Of a stretch of 64,000 nt of DNA, positions 52,391 through 61,858 are shown piece by piece. The translations under genes were made by a program, and so were the position numbers. Where the stretch lies: positions 3,196,501 through 3,260,500 of the forward strand of contig NZ_CP136422.1 in the NCBI RefSeq assembly GCF_034355335.1, written 5' to 3'. Position 1 is the stretch's first letter, and each line of letters starts with the position of its first letter. The stretch comes from Blautia coccoides (lineage in GTDB: Bacteria; Bacillota; Clostridia; Lachnospirales; Lachnospiraceae). Below the pieces are notes generated by a model that saw nothing but the letters and a program-made list of their open reading frames with translations, made no database searches and was not told where the DNA came from.

Positions 52391-53323
52391 ATGAAAGTAG
52401 ACAGGCTTGTCAGCATTATTATGATACTTCTTGACAAAAAGCGTATAGGCGCCCAGGAGCTGGCAGATATGTTTGAAGTATCACCCCGCACAATTTACCG
52501 TGATATAGACGCCATCAATATGGCAGGGATTCCTGTTCGTGGAGCATCGGGAGTGGGCGGCGGTTTTGAAATCATGCAGGAATATAAGGTAGATAAAAAG
52601 GTTTTTTCGACTGCGGATCTTTCCGCTCTCTTGATGGGACTTACCAGCCTTTCCAATATGATACGAGGTGAGGAACTGGTACACGCTCTTGCAAAAGTAA
52701 AAAGCTTCATCCCCGCCGACAGAGCAAACGATATTGAATTAAAGGTAAATCAAATATGTATAGATTTAAGCCCATGGACGGGAAACAGCAGCATACAACC
52801 CTATTTTGAAATGATCAAAGCAGCTTTGCAGGAAAACAGACTGCTGACCTTTGAATATATAGCACACCACGGAAATAAGGGCGTACGAACAGTCGAGCCG
52901 TATCAGCTTGTATTAAAAAACAGTCATTGGTATTTGCAGGGGTATTGCCATAAAAGAAATGATTACCGCCTATTCAGACTATCCCGTATGTCAAACCTGC
53001 AAATGCAGGAGGAAACTTTTACAGCGCGGGATTACCAAAAACCAATTTTAGACTTTGCTGAAATTTTGGAAACTATGCAGACAAAAATCAAAATCCGTAT
53101 TCATAAATCCATCATGGACAGGGTCCTTGACTATTGCACTTATGAAGATTTTTCCCCAGATGATGATGAATATTATCTTATCAACTTTCCTTTTATAGAG
53201 AATGAATACCACTACGATATTCTTTTGAGTTTCGGAAATAAATGTGAGTGTTTGGAGCCGGCACATATCCGGGCAGAAATGAGACGTAGAATACATGATA
53301 TAGCTGCTATATACGAAAGTTGA
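52391..53323 (+). CDS. WYL-domain (YafY-type) transcriptional regulator
   Basis: The 310-residue protein has an N-terminal DeoR/HTH_11 domain (VDRLVSIIMILLDKKRIGAQ, ELADMFEVSPRTIYRDIDAI), a WYL domain (NRLLTFEYIAHHGNKGVRTV, EPYQLVLKNSHWYLQGYC) and a WCX C-terminus. WYL domains bind nucleotides or nucleic acid and regulate metabolism and stress genes. The ATG at 52391 has GGCGGTGA upstream; the frame is open to 52331 without a better start. It probably controls the divergent cysteine-hydrolase gene. Confidence 0.9.
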   Translation: MKVDRLVSIIMILLDKKRIGAQELADMFEVSPRTIYRDIDAINMAGIPVRGASGVGGGFEIMQEYKVDKKVFSTADLSALLMGLTSLSNMIRGEELVHALAKVKSFIPADRANDIELKVNQICIDLSPWTGNSSIQPYFEMIKAALQENRLLTFEYIAHHGNKGVRTVEPYQLVLKNSHWYLQGYCHKRNDYRLFRLSRMSNLQMQEETFTARDYQKPILDFAEILETMQTKIKIRIHKSIMDRVLDYCTYEDFSPDDDEYYLINFPFIENEYHYDILLSFGNKCECLEPAHIRAEMRRRIHDIAAIYES

Positions 53324-53332
53324 TACATAGAA

Positions 53333-53376
53333 AAAGATACCGAGAAAAGTATCTCTGCCTTTCTCAGTATCTTTCA
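53333..53376 (+). terminator. Intrinsic terminator after the WYL regulator gene
   Basis: AAAGATAC and GAGAAA pair with TTTCTC and GTATCTTT across one unpaired base on each side, with a 12-base loop. Confidence 0.7.
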
Positions 53377-53393
53377 CCTCTGCACGCCCACTG

Positions 53394-53549
53394 TCACTGC
53401 TGAACCGACACAATCGTCCATCTTCCGTTCTGCTTCATCAGAAAACATGGATGTCCCAGTTTATACCGGTAATATTTTTCTACAAGCTGCTGGGGAACCG
53501 GATAATCAAAGCGGTCAAGAAAATAAGAAACTCTATAATTTACGGACAT
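53394..53549 (-). CDS. Small ORF (51 aa) downstream of the double-HD gene
   Basis: GGAGG lies 8 bases ahead of an ATG at 53549, and the frame runs 51 codons (MSVNYRVSYFLDRFDYPVPQ...) to TGA at 53394. The composition (Tyr, Arg, Val, Pro, with FLMKQNGRWTIVSVQQ at the end) looks protein-like. The gene follows the double-HD protein by 53 bases on the same strand and may share its transcript. No family is recognised. Confidence 0.6.
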   Translation of the reverse strand: MSVNYRVSYFLDRFDYPVPQQLVEKYYRYKLGHPCFLMKQNGRWTIVSVQQ

Positions 53550-53602
53550 GGGCAGTGCCTCCTTCTCTCTGGATACTATATTCTATGCCCTGTCCTGATC
53601 CG

Positions 53603-54898
53603 TTATGATTCCTTTTTTCCATCCACTGCGGACTCTGCGCCGTTATACAAGTATTTGCCCAGCAGATACTGATAGTCCTTACGCAGACCATAATATGTGT
53701 CCAGAACAGGCCTGCAGCCTTCTTCCACTTCCTCTAAAATAGTATCAAAGTTCTCTTTTAAAACTTCCACCACACTTCTGTCTATTTTTCCTTCCCTGGC
53801 CTGCTCCTCTATAATAGATAAGGTCCTCTCCCTAGAGAATGCCTCTTTATAGCTGCGGGTGCCCAACAGAGCGCTGACAATGTCGGACACAGCCACGATC
53901 CGTTCCTCTATGGTAAGCTCCTCCCCGCTAAGTCCTCTGGGATATCCGCTTCCGTCCAACTTTTCATGATGCCGAAGCGCGATCCGCATGATCTTTTCTT
54001 CTATAGTGCCTCCTAGAATCTTTTCTGTCAGGTCCACATGTGTACGCATGATCGCCATAGCCTGACTGCTTAGTCTTCCCGGATACTCCAGGATTTCTAC
54101 CGGAATCCCAATCTTCCCCAGATCATGAAGAAGCGCACCATAATAAATATTATGTATCTGTTCACCGGAAAGCCCCATATGCCTGGCCGCGCAGCAGCTA
54201 ATACGGGTGGTGGTGATCGTATGGGTCACTGTATGCTGGCTCCTGAAATCAATGGCAAAAATCATCATCCTCAGATAATCTTCACATTCCTGCTCAGACA
54301 ACCGGACATTGGGAAGGATCGTATGAAAATCCTTCTCCTCTTCCAGACACGCAAGCATGGAAAACTGCTCTTCCGCCTTGTAAAACAAATCAAGAATACT
54401 ACTGTCGAATTTGCTCCCCCTTACTCTGTCTAGATATAGGAACAGTTTTTCAGGGTCTTTATTTTCCTGAAGGTATATGTCAATCCTGTCAGCAAGACAT
54501 ATCATCTGGGCAGCTTCCCGGATCCTCTCTTCCAGAGTATCCGGCAGATGGACTGCTGCCACATGATGAAACATAACGGCCCTGGCCCACTCTTTTAACG
54601 GAGACAGATCAGCAAGAAAGAGATACCCATAGATCGAGTGCTCCCAGATATCCTCTGATTCAAACTGAGCCATCCTGTTGATCTCCTCTGTCTTATAAGC
54701 ACCGATATCATGCAGCATGGCGAGGATACAGATATCTTGGACCTCCTTCGCAGAATACTTTTTCTGTACTTCCAGCATTCCATAGACAAGGGATGCCACC
54801 CTTTTTCCGTGGTCCACCAATCTTGGATCTACATAGTTTAATGTCCGTTCGATCAGACCGCTTATATTATTGCTGTTGACAACTGCCTTCGCCCCCAT
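53603..54898 (-). CDS. Protein with two HD-type domains, the second HD-GYP-like
   Basis: The 431-residue protein has an N-terminal HD domain (DHGKRVASLVYGMLE, CILAMLHDIGAYK, VMFHHVAAVH) and a C-terminal HD domain of the HD-GYP type (HTVTHTITTTRISC, GALLHDLGKIGIP, LRHHEKLDGSGYPRGL). HD-GYP enzymes hydrolyse cyclic di-GMP or related dinucleotides. Whether the first domain is active is open. I use the ATG at 54898, 6 bases after GGAGG; the ATG at 54904 overlaps it. It probably acts in nucleotide signalling in the cytoplasm. Confidence 0.9.
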   Translation of the reverse strand: MGAKAVVNSNNISGLIERTLNYVDPRLVDHGKRVASLVYGMLEVQKKYSAKEVQDICILAMLHDIGAYKTEEINRMAQFESEDIWEHSIYGYLFLADLSPLKEWARAVMFHHVAAVHLPDTLEERIREAAQMICLADRIDIYLQENKDPEKLFLYLDRVRGSKFDSSILDLFYKAEEQFSMLACLEEEKDFHTILPNVRLSEQECEDYLRMMIFAIDFRSQHTVTHTITTTRISCCAARHMGLSGEQIHNIYYGALLHDLGKIGIPVEILEYPGRLSSQAMAIMRTHVDLTEKILGGTIEEKIMRIALRHHEKLDGSGYPRGLSGEELTIEERIVAVSDIVSALLGTRSYKEAFSRERTLSIIEEQAREGKIDRSVVEVLKENFDTILEEVEEGCRPVLDTYYGLRKDYQYLLGKYLYNGAESAVDGKKES

Positions 54899-55024
54899 AT
54901 CCATCCTCCGATATCATCCTTCTTTTCTGTGTGCATTACAAAAAAACATGATATCATTATAATATACTTATTCTGTAATTACAATGGATAACTTCCTCAT
55001 GTGACGAAAAAGGGCCCCGGCAGA

Positions 55025-56662
55025 TCACCGTTCAAAAACTTCTTTATATTCAAAGAAATCAAAGTCCGCGTAATGTCTGTGGAACATTCTGTCCGCGCAG
55101 GTCAGTCCCGCCATGGTTCCGGTAAATTCCCCGTGCTTACAGTATTCATCAGAAAAGTGGGCAGTATGGAATATCCTGCCGATTTTCTGATACGCGGTAC
55201 CGTCATAACTCCATTCAAACCAGGATTCCCTCCCATCCACGTACAGCCGCAGGTAGACCGGCACATCCTCCACAGGGGTTCTGGTATCCACGTATTCCGT
55301 CTTCACTCCGTTTTCCAGACTTACCACAGACAGGGCACTCTGTCCTAAGGTCTGGCTGTAATACTTTCTCAGATTGATATAATTCATATTGTCATAATAG
55401 AGGATCAGACCTGCGCTGTGCTGATAGATCTCAGGCTGAAACTCCATTTTCGTTGTGATGCGCACATGAAGTGAGGTGAGTTTTCTCGCCAGGATACTAA
55501 CACGGTTTAACGAGGTTCTGGATTCCTGCCCTATAAGTCGCACATACCCGGGCCTGGCTGTCACGTCCGCAAAGGACTGTGGCATGATCCTGGGTGCATA
55601 ATACCAGTTTCCAAGCACTTGTGTGTCAAAGTCATCATGATCCGGTATGCCAGGCATCTCACACACAGGAAGATTGCTCTGCGGAACTTGGATCTTGGCC
55701 AGCCTGCTGCCGTCTGCCATGCGAAGCCAGCCGTCTTTTGTCCACGTCATTTTCTGTATAGCAGTCTCCCTGCCTAAAGTACAGCAAAGCTCCGGCACAA
55801 ACGGCCTGGATGTGAGATGCACCAGATACACCTCCCCATATTGTGTCTCCACATAGCTTCCATGCCCTGATTTTTGCAGAAGTGAATCAGGATTGTAATA
55901 CTGCGGCTTTAAATGATCCGGATCATGGCGCTCGTTTGATATGCCGGGAGCAGAGGTCACAATGGGATTTTCCGGATCTTTTTCATAGGGACCCCAGATT
56001 TTCTTTGATCTTCCCATGGTCACGCAGTGATTATATCCTGTTCCGCCCTCTGCGCACATAATATAGTACCATCCGTTTTTTCTAGTAAGATGGGGCGCTT
56101 CAATACATCCCCGGTCTGTTCCGCCGCTCCAGATGCGCTTTGGATATCCAATGATCTCCTTTTTCTCCGAAGAATATTCCGCCAGGCATATAGCGCCGGG
56201 CTTTTCATAGCCCTCCCTGGTCTCCCACTCCAGGGAGACGATCCACTTTCTTCCGTCCTCATCGTGAAGCAGAGAGGCGTCAAAACCGGCGGAATGCAGA
56301 TAGACCGGTTCGCTCCAAGGGCCTTCTATGTTTTTGGAGCAGATGAGATAATTATCCACATCAAAATAACGGGCATTCATGGAGTTCATAACTCCGTAAA
56401 CCACGTAAAACATATCCTCCGCCTCACAGTAAGTAAGGCATGGTGCCCAGATCCCTTTTGCAGAAGGCAGTTTTTTCAGATCCACTTTCTCATCATCTGT
56501 CAGCACATGGGTGAGCAGTTCCCAATGCTTCAAATCCTTTGAATGATATACGGGAATTCCGGGAAACCATTCAAAGGTGGAAACCGCAAGATAATAATCA
56601 TCTCCCTTTCTGCAGATGCAGGGGTCGGGATGGAACCCGGGTAATATGGGATTCTGTATCAT
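55025..56662 (-). CDS. GH43-family beta-xylosidase/arabinofuranosidase
   Basis: The 545-residue cytoplasmic enzyme has the GH43 start QNPILPGFHPDPCICRKGDD with the catalytic-base Asp, FDASLLHDEDGRKW with the second Asp, and RGCIEAPHLTRKNGWYYIMC with the general-acid Glu. The C-terminal 200 residues form the beta-sandwich of the XynB type (WYYAPRIMPQSFADVTARPG; LILYYDNMNYINL). It should cleave xylo-oligosaccharides from the non-reducing end. It follows the GPH symporter by 14 bases; AAGGAG precedes the ATG. It ends the operon that begins with the GH5 gene. Confidence 0.92.
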   Translation of the reverse strand: MIQNPILPGFHPDPCICRKGDDYYLAVSTFEWFPGIPVYHSKDLKHWELLTHVLTDDEKVDLKKLPSAKGIWAPCLTYCEAEDMFYVVYGVMNSMNARYFDVDNYLICSKNIEGPWSEPVYLHSAGFDASLLHDEDGRKWIVSLEWETREGYEKPGAICLAEYSSEKKEIIGYPKRIWSGGTDRGCIEAPHLTRKNGWYYIMCAEGGTGYNHCVTMGRSKKIWGPYEKDPENPIVTSAPGISNERHDPDHLKPQYYNPDSLLQKSGHGSYVETQYGEVYLVHLTSRPFVPELCCTLGRETAIQKMTWTKDGWLRMADGSRLAKIQVPQSNLPVCEMPGIPDHDDFDTQVLGNWYYAPRIMPQSFADVTARPGYVRLIGQESRTSLNRVSILARKLTSLHVRITTKMEFQPEIYQHSAGLILYYDNMNYINLRKYYSQTLGQSALSVVSLENGVKTEYVDTRTPVEDVPVYLRLYVDGRESWFEWSYDGTAYQKIGRIFHTAHFSDEYCKHGEFTGTMAGLTCADRMFHRHYADFDFFEYKEVFER

Positions 56663-56676
56663 AATCGTTACTCTCC

Positions 56677-58074
56677 TTAATTTTCATGATCACTTTTATG
56701 GATTCCTTTTTCCAGGTCTGTCACTGCTTTTTCGTACTTTTTATCCAGGTCAAAGAAACACAGGCAGACAGCCGCAATGAGAACAGATACTGCAGGAATC
56801 CACACAAAGGACCAGGTGATGGCAGATTGAGATGCTGCTGACTGTACTGCTGCCTCTGCTTTAAATCCACCTGCGTTCAGCACCCAGCCAAGGACCGCCG
56901 TTCCGAATCCTGACCCCACCTTCATACAGAAAGAAGATGCCGCGTTTCCCATACCTGCAGTTCCATAGCCGTTTAACCATTCCCCGTACGTGATGGCATC
57001 CTGAAGAGCGCCGAACATGGTTGCCGCGCCAAAACCAAAACCGATTCCCTTGACAACAGAAAGCACACACACCAGAGTTAGATCAGCAGTAAATCCGGTC
57101 AGCAGAAAGCCTGCCATGGAAATGAGCATGCCCATGAGAAATACATTTCTTTTCCCTGTCTTTTTCATGATAAATGGCGTTACAAACATGGTTGCGATCT
57201 GGGCTATGGACAGACAGTTGGAGATTGGCGCATAATAGCTCTCATCCCCCATATTATATTTGGCAAAGTACACCGCAGAGCCGAAAAAGCTTGACATCAT
57301 AAAATACATGGCGAACAGGGCAATGACCAGCAAAACCCAGTATTTGTTCTTCACAAGCCCCGTAAGTCCTTTGACAAAAGAAATCTGATCCTCTTTGGTA
57401 TCCACTTTCTCTTTCTGTTCCACAACACGCTCTTTGCAGACGGCAAACATAAAAAGATTGAGTCCCACAAATACAAGCATCAAAAGCACAAAGGTCAGCG
57501 TCCATCCCTTCTGGCTGTAGGCATCGCCCCCGCCAAAGGCTGTAGTCAGTTTCAGTACCACTGTGTTGATGGTCATGGTCCCCGCCGTAGCCAGCAGCAT
57601 CCTGAAATTGCCCAGAAGCCCCCTTTCATACTGATTTGTGGTCATAAGGCCGTTCATGGTAGCATAGGGCACATTGATTCCTGTATAAAATATGGTGGAG
57701 ACCAGATTATAAGTCAGAAACATGTAGGCAAGCTGTGCCTTTCCCACAAAGGAGGAGGGCACGCTGAACATAAGAACCGTGCAGACAGCCAGAGGGATAC
57801 AGAGTCTTGCGATCCAGGGACGCGCTTTCCCCCATTTGCTGTGGGTGTGGTCAATGATGTAGCCCATGACCAGATCCGAAATTCCGTCAAAAATTTTAGA
57901 TATAGCTATGATAGAAGCGGCAGCGGCGGCATTTGCCCCCACTACATTTGTATAGTACACAAGCAGAAAGGCACTGATCGCCGAGTATACCAGGTTTCCT
58001 GCATAATCCCCCACGCCATATCCAAACCTCTCCACAAATGACAACTTTGCATTAGGATTCATATCTGTCTTCAT
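56677..58074 (-). CDS. GPH-family glycoside symporter
   Basis: The 465-residue membrane protein has twelve helices and the GPH signatures ERFGYGVGDYAGNLVYSAIS, VMGYIIDHTHSKWGKARPWI and YGEWLNGYGTAGMGNA. GPH proteins import disaccharides or glycosides with H+ or Na+. Lying between a GH5 and a GH43 gene, it probably takes up xylosides or beta-glucosides for the two enzymes. AAAGGAG lies 11 bases before the ATG. Confidence 0.93.
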   Translation of the reverse strand: MKTDMNPNAKLSFVERFGYGVGDYAGNLVYSAISAFLLVYYTNVVGANAAAAASIIAISKIFDGISDLVMGYIIDHTHSKWGKARPWIARLCIPLAVCTVLMFSVPSSFVGKAQLAYMFLTYNLVSTIFYTGINVPYATMNGLMTTNQYERGLLGNFRMLLATAGTMTINTVVLKLTTAFGGGDAYSQKGWTLTFVLLMLVFVGLNLFMFAVCKERVVEQKEKVDTKEDQISFVKGLTGLVKNKYWVLLVIALFAMYFMMSSFFGSAVYFAKYNMGDESYYAPISNCLSIAQIATMFVTPFIMKKTGKRNVFLMGMLISMAGFLLTGFTADLTLVCVLSVVKGIGFGFGAATMFGALQDAITYGEWLNGYGTAGMGNAASSFCMKVGSGFGTAVLGWVLNAGGFKAEAAVQSAASQSAITWSFVWIPAVSVLIAAVCLCFFDLDKKYEKAVTDLEKGIHKSDHEN

Positions 58075-58112
58075 AATCTGTTTTTCTCCTTTTCACCTTT
58101 CCCTGCTGCTTT

Positions 58113-59285
58113 TTATTCCCCTTCCTTGGGAAACCATCCGAGATCCGCACATCTTCCGAAATCCCAACTGTCCCATCCGATCCATCCGGCGTCATTGACA
58201 GTATCCACCAGAAGCTTATAGCTCCAGTAAAAATATCCGGAACCCTTTTTCCAGGCCTTTAGCTGTTCCTCTGCAAGGATGCTGTAGATGCGCCTTTTCT
58301 CCTCTGGGCTGACAATCTCCTCCCCGGAGCCTTCCACACCGTTTAAAACGCTCTGTCCGCCCTTTGTATCGCATCCGCAGGCAAGGGAGTTAAACAGGCA
58401 CCATTCCCCGCAGATGACCGGGAAATACTGCTGCATCTCCTCAATGTCCTTTGCCAGCGTCTCACGGATGTAAGCTGTATAGGATTCCACTGTCTGCTCA
58501 CAGCCAAGAGCTTCCGCAACCATCAGATACTGATGGGTATCCAGTACAACATTTTTATATTTTTCTCCGCGCATGAATTCTTTCCATGCCTTCAGTTCAA
58601 AGGCGTCATGGAATACCACATATTTCTCAACCGGCATATATTTCCTGATCCTGTCATAAGCCTCCAGGTAAAAACCACGTATGAATTCCATGGTATTCGG
58701 CCTGGTTCCCTCTGCTTTTTTCGGATCAGCAGGCTTGTAGCGGTTAGGCACATCCATGGTCTTCCACATATCCTCCAGAATCGGCTCATTGAGGATCTCA
58801 ATGCCCCACAGTCCCTGCCTGGTTCCATAGCGTTTTGCCAGACGTTCCAAAACACTAAGCTCAAATTCCACCTCATCCGGCTCCTGGGACCATTTGCAGA
58901 CTCCGGAGATCCCACCGTTATCAAATCCGTTCTGGCTGTCCGGCGCTGTGTGCAGATCGATCAATATCTGCAGACCGTACTTTTCTGCCCAGTTAAACGC
59001 TTTATCCAGTTCCCTGATACAGCCGATGAACGGCTCTCTGTCTCCAAATATAAAGTAGGGCACCGGGATCCTGACAGCATCCATTCCCATAGATTTGATC
59101 CTGGTAAAATCTCTCTCCGTTATATACTCCGCGCGGTGGATGCTTATCCTCGCCTCATATACCTCTTTGGAGAGCTGTCTTGGCAGATAGTATTCATCCT
59201 CCGCTGTGGTCCCTTCAAAAAGCGCCGGGCTCATCCATTTTTCCAGCACCAGCCAGTTTCCCAGATTTACACCTTTTACATACAT
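58113..59285 (-). CDS. GH5-family glycoside hydrolase (exo-1,3-glucanase-like)
   Basis: The 390-residue enzyme opens MYVKGVNLGNWLVLEKWMSP, as in exo-glucanases of GH5, and has the acid/base Glu in WGIEILNEPIL and the nucleophile Glu in FPVICGEWCLFNS. There is no signal peptide, so it probably acts on imported oligosaccharides. I take the ATG at 59285 with AAAGGAG 8 bases upstream, rather than the upstream frame start at 59336. It is the first gene of the operon divergent from the AraC gene, which presumably activates it. Confidence 0.9.
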   Translation of the reverse strand: MYVKGVNLGNWLVLEKWMSPALFEGTTAEDEYYLPRQLSKEVYEARISIHRAEYITERDFTRIKSMGMDAVRIPVPYFIFGDREPFIGCIRELDKAFNWAEKYGLQILIDLHTAPDSQNGFDNGGISGVCKWSQEPDEVEFELSVLERLAKRYGTRQGLWGIEILNEPILEDMWKTMDVPNRYKPADPKKAEGTRPNTMEFIRGFYLEAYDRIRKYMPVEKYVVFHDAFELKAWKEFMRGEKYKNVVLDTHQYLMVAEALGCEQTVESYTAYIRETLAKDIEEMQQYFPVICGEWCLFNSLACGCDTKGGQSVLNGVEGSGEEIVSPEEKRRIYSILAEEQLKAWKKGSGYFYWSYKLLVDTVNDAGWIGWDSWDFGRCADLGWFPKEGE

Positions 59286-59428
59286 GATCCATTCTCCTTT
59301 TCGGACTTTATTTTCCTTGATTTTATGACAAAACAAGCGGATTATATATCACTTTTTCCAGTTTTTTATCACTTTTACCAGATTATCTGTTATACTGTAC
59401 TTAAATCATTTCCGGGAGGTATATGTGG

Positions 59429-60637
59429 ATGAATGTCAGTTATCTTTTGCAGCATGTCTCATACAGTCTGCACACGATCGTACGGGATTACGGAGAAACC
59501 AGGCAGCTTCAGGAGAATTTCTGCGGGCGGCCTGACTTTACAGACAGCAGCTTTTTTCACGGGAATCTGGAGGAATCCCTGCTTGCGCAGTCTGGGGAAA
59601 CCCTGCCATTTCTTCTGTCTGCGGGGGATAAGCTGGTCTATGCCGTGGTTACGGTTCCAAAGCACCTATTTATCATCGGCCCGGTAAAATTCAAGACGCC
59701 GGTGCGGCTGCTTCACTGTCAAAAACAGCCTGGTTTTGATGACAACTTTTTAGATACTGTGCCATTCTGCGATTTTTCAGATTTGGCGGGGAATCTTCTT
59801 CTTATGCATAATCTTTTCTGGGAACAGACTTTGAATGAAAGGGATTTGATCTTATTTAACTGTATAGACAGATCACTGGATATGGAGATCCAGAGACATT
59901 TTTCAGATTTGCTGTTTGAGAATCAGGAGGCCTCTCTTGGACATAACCCTTATGACCAGGAGCTGCGGGAATTCTCCAGTATTGAAAACGGGGACGTAAA
60001 ACAGTTGGAGAAAAGCTGGGCAGAGGACTATACGGGAAATATCGGTGTTCTGGCAAAGGACAGGCTCCGCAGTTGGAAAAACGTGGGAATCGTAGTCATT
60101 ACCCTGGCAAGCCGTGCAGCGATACGGGGCGGTATCCTTCCGGAGATTTCTTTTTCCCTCAGTGACATTTATATCAATAAAGTGGAGGAGGCCTCTGATC
60201 TGGCATCTATCACCCATCTGCTGCGGCAGGCTGAATACCAGTACACCAATATGGTGAGAGAACAGAAGGAACAGCAAAGGGGCATGGGTCACAGAGAAAA
60301 GAATCCCCATGTCCGGCTCTGTAAGGATTATATTTTTTCCCATCTTCACGACAGGATCACCACACAGGAAATAGCCGGCTTTCTTGGTATGAACGCCAGC
60401 TATCTCTCTGAGTTATTTCATCAATGTGAGGGAATCTCTATCAAAAATTTTATCCTGCGCGAGAAGATCGGCCTGGCTAAAAATATGCTGACCTATTCAG
60501 GATATTCCTATATCGAAATTGCCGCGTATCTGGGTTTTTCCTCCCAGAGTCATCTGGGAAAGCAGTTTAAAAAGCTGACCGGTTACACCCTCAGCGAATA
60601 TCGGAATACCTACGGTATCCGGCAGTTTACACCGTAA
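59429..60637 (+). CDS. AraC-family regulator of the glycoside cluster
   Basis: The 402-residue protein has a long N-terminal part of about 280 residues with no clear named domain and a C-terminal AraC double helix-turn-helix (ITTQEIAGFLGMNASYLSEL; YSYIEIAAYLGFSSQSHLGK; LTGYTLSEYRNTYG). The ATG at 59429 lies 9 bases after GGGAGG; an ATG at 59423 is too close to it. It is divergent from the GH5-GPH-GH43 operon, the likely target. Such large AraC proteins often accompany sugar clusters in Lachnospiraceae. Confidence 0.92.
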   Translation: MNVSYLLQHVSYSLHTIVRDYGETRQLQENFCGRPDFTDSSFFHGNLEESLLAQSGETLPFLLSAGDKLVYAVVTVPKHLFIIGPVKFKTPVRLLHCQKQPGFDDNFLDTVPFCDFSDLAGNLLLMHNLFWEQTLNERDLILFNCIDRSLDMEIQRHFSDLLFENQEASLGHNPYDQELREFSSIENGDVKQLEKSWAEDYTGNIGVLAKDRLRSWKNVGIVVITLASRAAIRGGILPEISFSLSDIYINKVEEASDLASITHLLRQAEYQYTNMVREQKEQQRGMGHREKNPHVRLCKDYIFSHLHDRITTQEIAGFLGMNASYLSELFHQCEGISIKNFILREKIGLAKNMLTYSGYSYIEIAAYLGFSSQSHLGKQFKKLTGYTLSEYRNTYGIRQFTP

Positions 60638-60642
60638 TCCAT

Positions 60643-61740
60643 TTATTCTCCCAGAAAATAGCGGCCATAGGCATCTGCCGCCAAAATCGCAGAGGAAACC
60701 GTCTCAGGCGTCACCTCAAAAGGCATGTTGTGGAGCGTATCATTCTCTGCGCAGGCTGCTTTTGCCACTGCCATAACCTTTTCCGGGGTAATCTCTTTGA
60801 CCCCCAGCTCTTTCAGGGTAACCGGCAGACCTACTTCGATACAGAAATCAATGATCGCCTCCAGCTCCTCTGCAGGTATATTTTCCAGAACAAGCTGAGT
60901 GATGGTTCCAAAAGCCACCTTCTCTCCGTGATACATGGAGTGGCATTCCTCCAATACCGTAAATCCATTGTGAATGGCATGTGCACCTGCAAGTCCGCCG
61001 CTCTCAAAACCAATACCGGACAGCAGCGTATTGGCCTCAATGACTTTTTCCACTGCCTCTGTGCAGGCACCTGCCTCCAGAGCGATTTTAGCCTTTACAC
61101 CTTCCTCCATCAGGGTATCAAAGCATAATTTTGCAAGGGCCATAGCCGCGCTGGTGGATTTACCGTTTACACATGTCTGCGCATCGCTTGCCGCACAGGC
61201 ACGGGCCTCAAAATATGTAGCCAAGGCATCTCCCATGCCGGCCACTGTCAGTCGTACCGGGGATTTCGTGATGACCTCTGTATCCATCAACACCATGTCT
61301 GGGTTCCTGGGCAAAAACAGGTATTCTTCAAAAACGCCTTCATCGGTATAGATAACCGACAGTGCACTGCATGGCGCATCTGTGGAGGCAATGGTCGGAC
61401 AAATGATAACCGGTGTATCCTCATAATATGCAGCAGCTTTGGCAGTATCGAATATTTTTCCTCCGCCGATACCGATAACCAGGTCACAACCCTTTTCTTT
61501 CATAATATCTTTCAGACGGTTGATCTCATTCTTAGAGCATTCCCCATTAAAATAGTCGAAATGCAGGGTACAGCCAGTTTCTGCAAAACTCTTTTCGATT
61601 TCTGCACCGATTCTTTTATAGCCACCCTTGCTGATCAATACCAGCGCATTTTTTCCAAGACCTTCCGCATATGTGCCAAGCTTTTTCAGTTCTCCGGCAC
61701 CCTGCACATATTTTCCGGGGCTGCTTAATATTTTTGCCAT
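60643..61740 (-). CDS. gldA: Glycerol dehydrogenase
   Basis: The 365-residue enzyme of the iron-type alcohol dehydrogenase fold begins MAKILSSPGKYVQGAGELKKL, the usual GldA start, and has the NAD-binding GIGGGKIFDTAKA and the zinc ligands Asp in MGDALATYFEA and His in GLAGAHAIHNG and MYHGEKVAFG. It interconverts glycerol and dihydroxyacetone with NAD. The start is ATG 61740, 10 bases after AGGAGG; the ATG at 61749 is only one base from it. It converges on the AraC gene with 5 bases between stops. Confidence 0.95.
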   Translation of the reverse strand: MAKILSSPGKYVQGAGELKKLGTYAEGLGKNALVLISKGGYKRIGAEIEKSFAETGCTLHFDYFNGECSKNEINRLKDIMKEKGCDLVIGIGGGKIFDTAKAAAYYEDTPVIICPTIASTDAPCSALSVIYTDEGVFEEYLFLPRNPDMVLMDTEVITKSPVRLTVAGMGDALATYFEARACAASDAQTCVNGKSTSAAMALAKLCFDTLMEEGVKAKIALEAGACTEAVEKVIEANTLLSGIGFESGGLAGAHAIHNGFTVLEECHSMYHGEKVAFGTITQLVLENIPAEELEAIIDFCIEVGLPVTLKELGVKEITPEKVMAVAKAACAENDTLHNMPFEVTPETVSSAILAADAYGRYFLGE

Positions 61741-61858
61741 ATCTCTCATACCTCCTGTTTGTCTTTAATTTAACATACTACTGTCTTATTATAACTTTTT
61801 CCTGTTTACATTACAATCTTTTCTTTTATGACCTTGGCAGCCTGCCGGTTTTTCTTAT

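Noticed and set aside
58533..59432. Long plus-strand frame opposite the GH5 gene
   Set aside because: It is the antisense shadow of a clear GH5 frame with catalytic motifs; no ribosome site.
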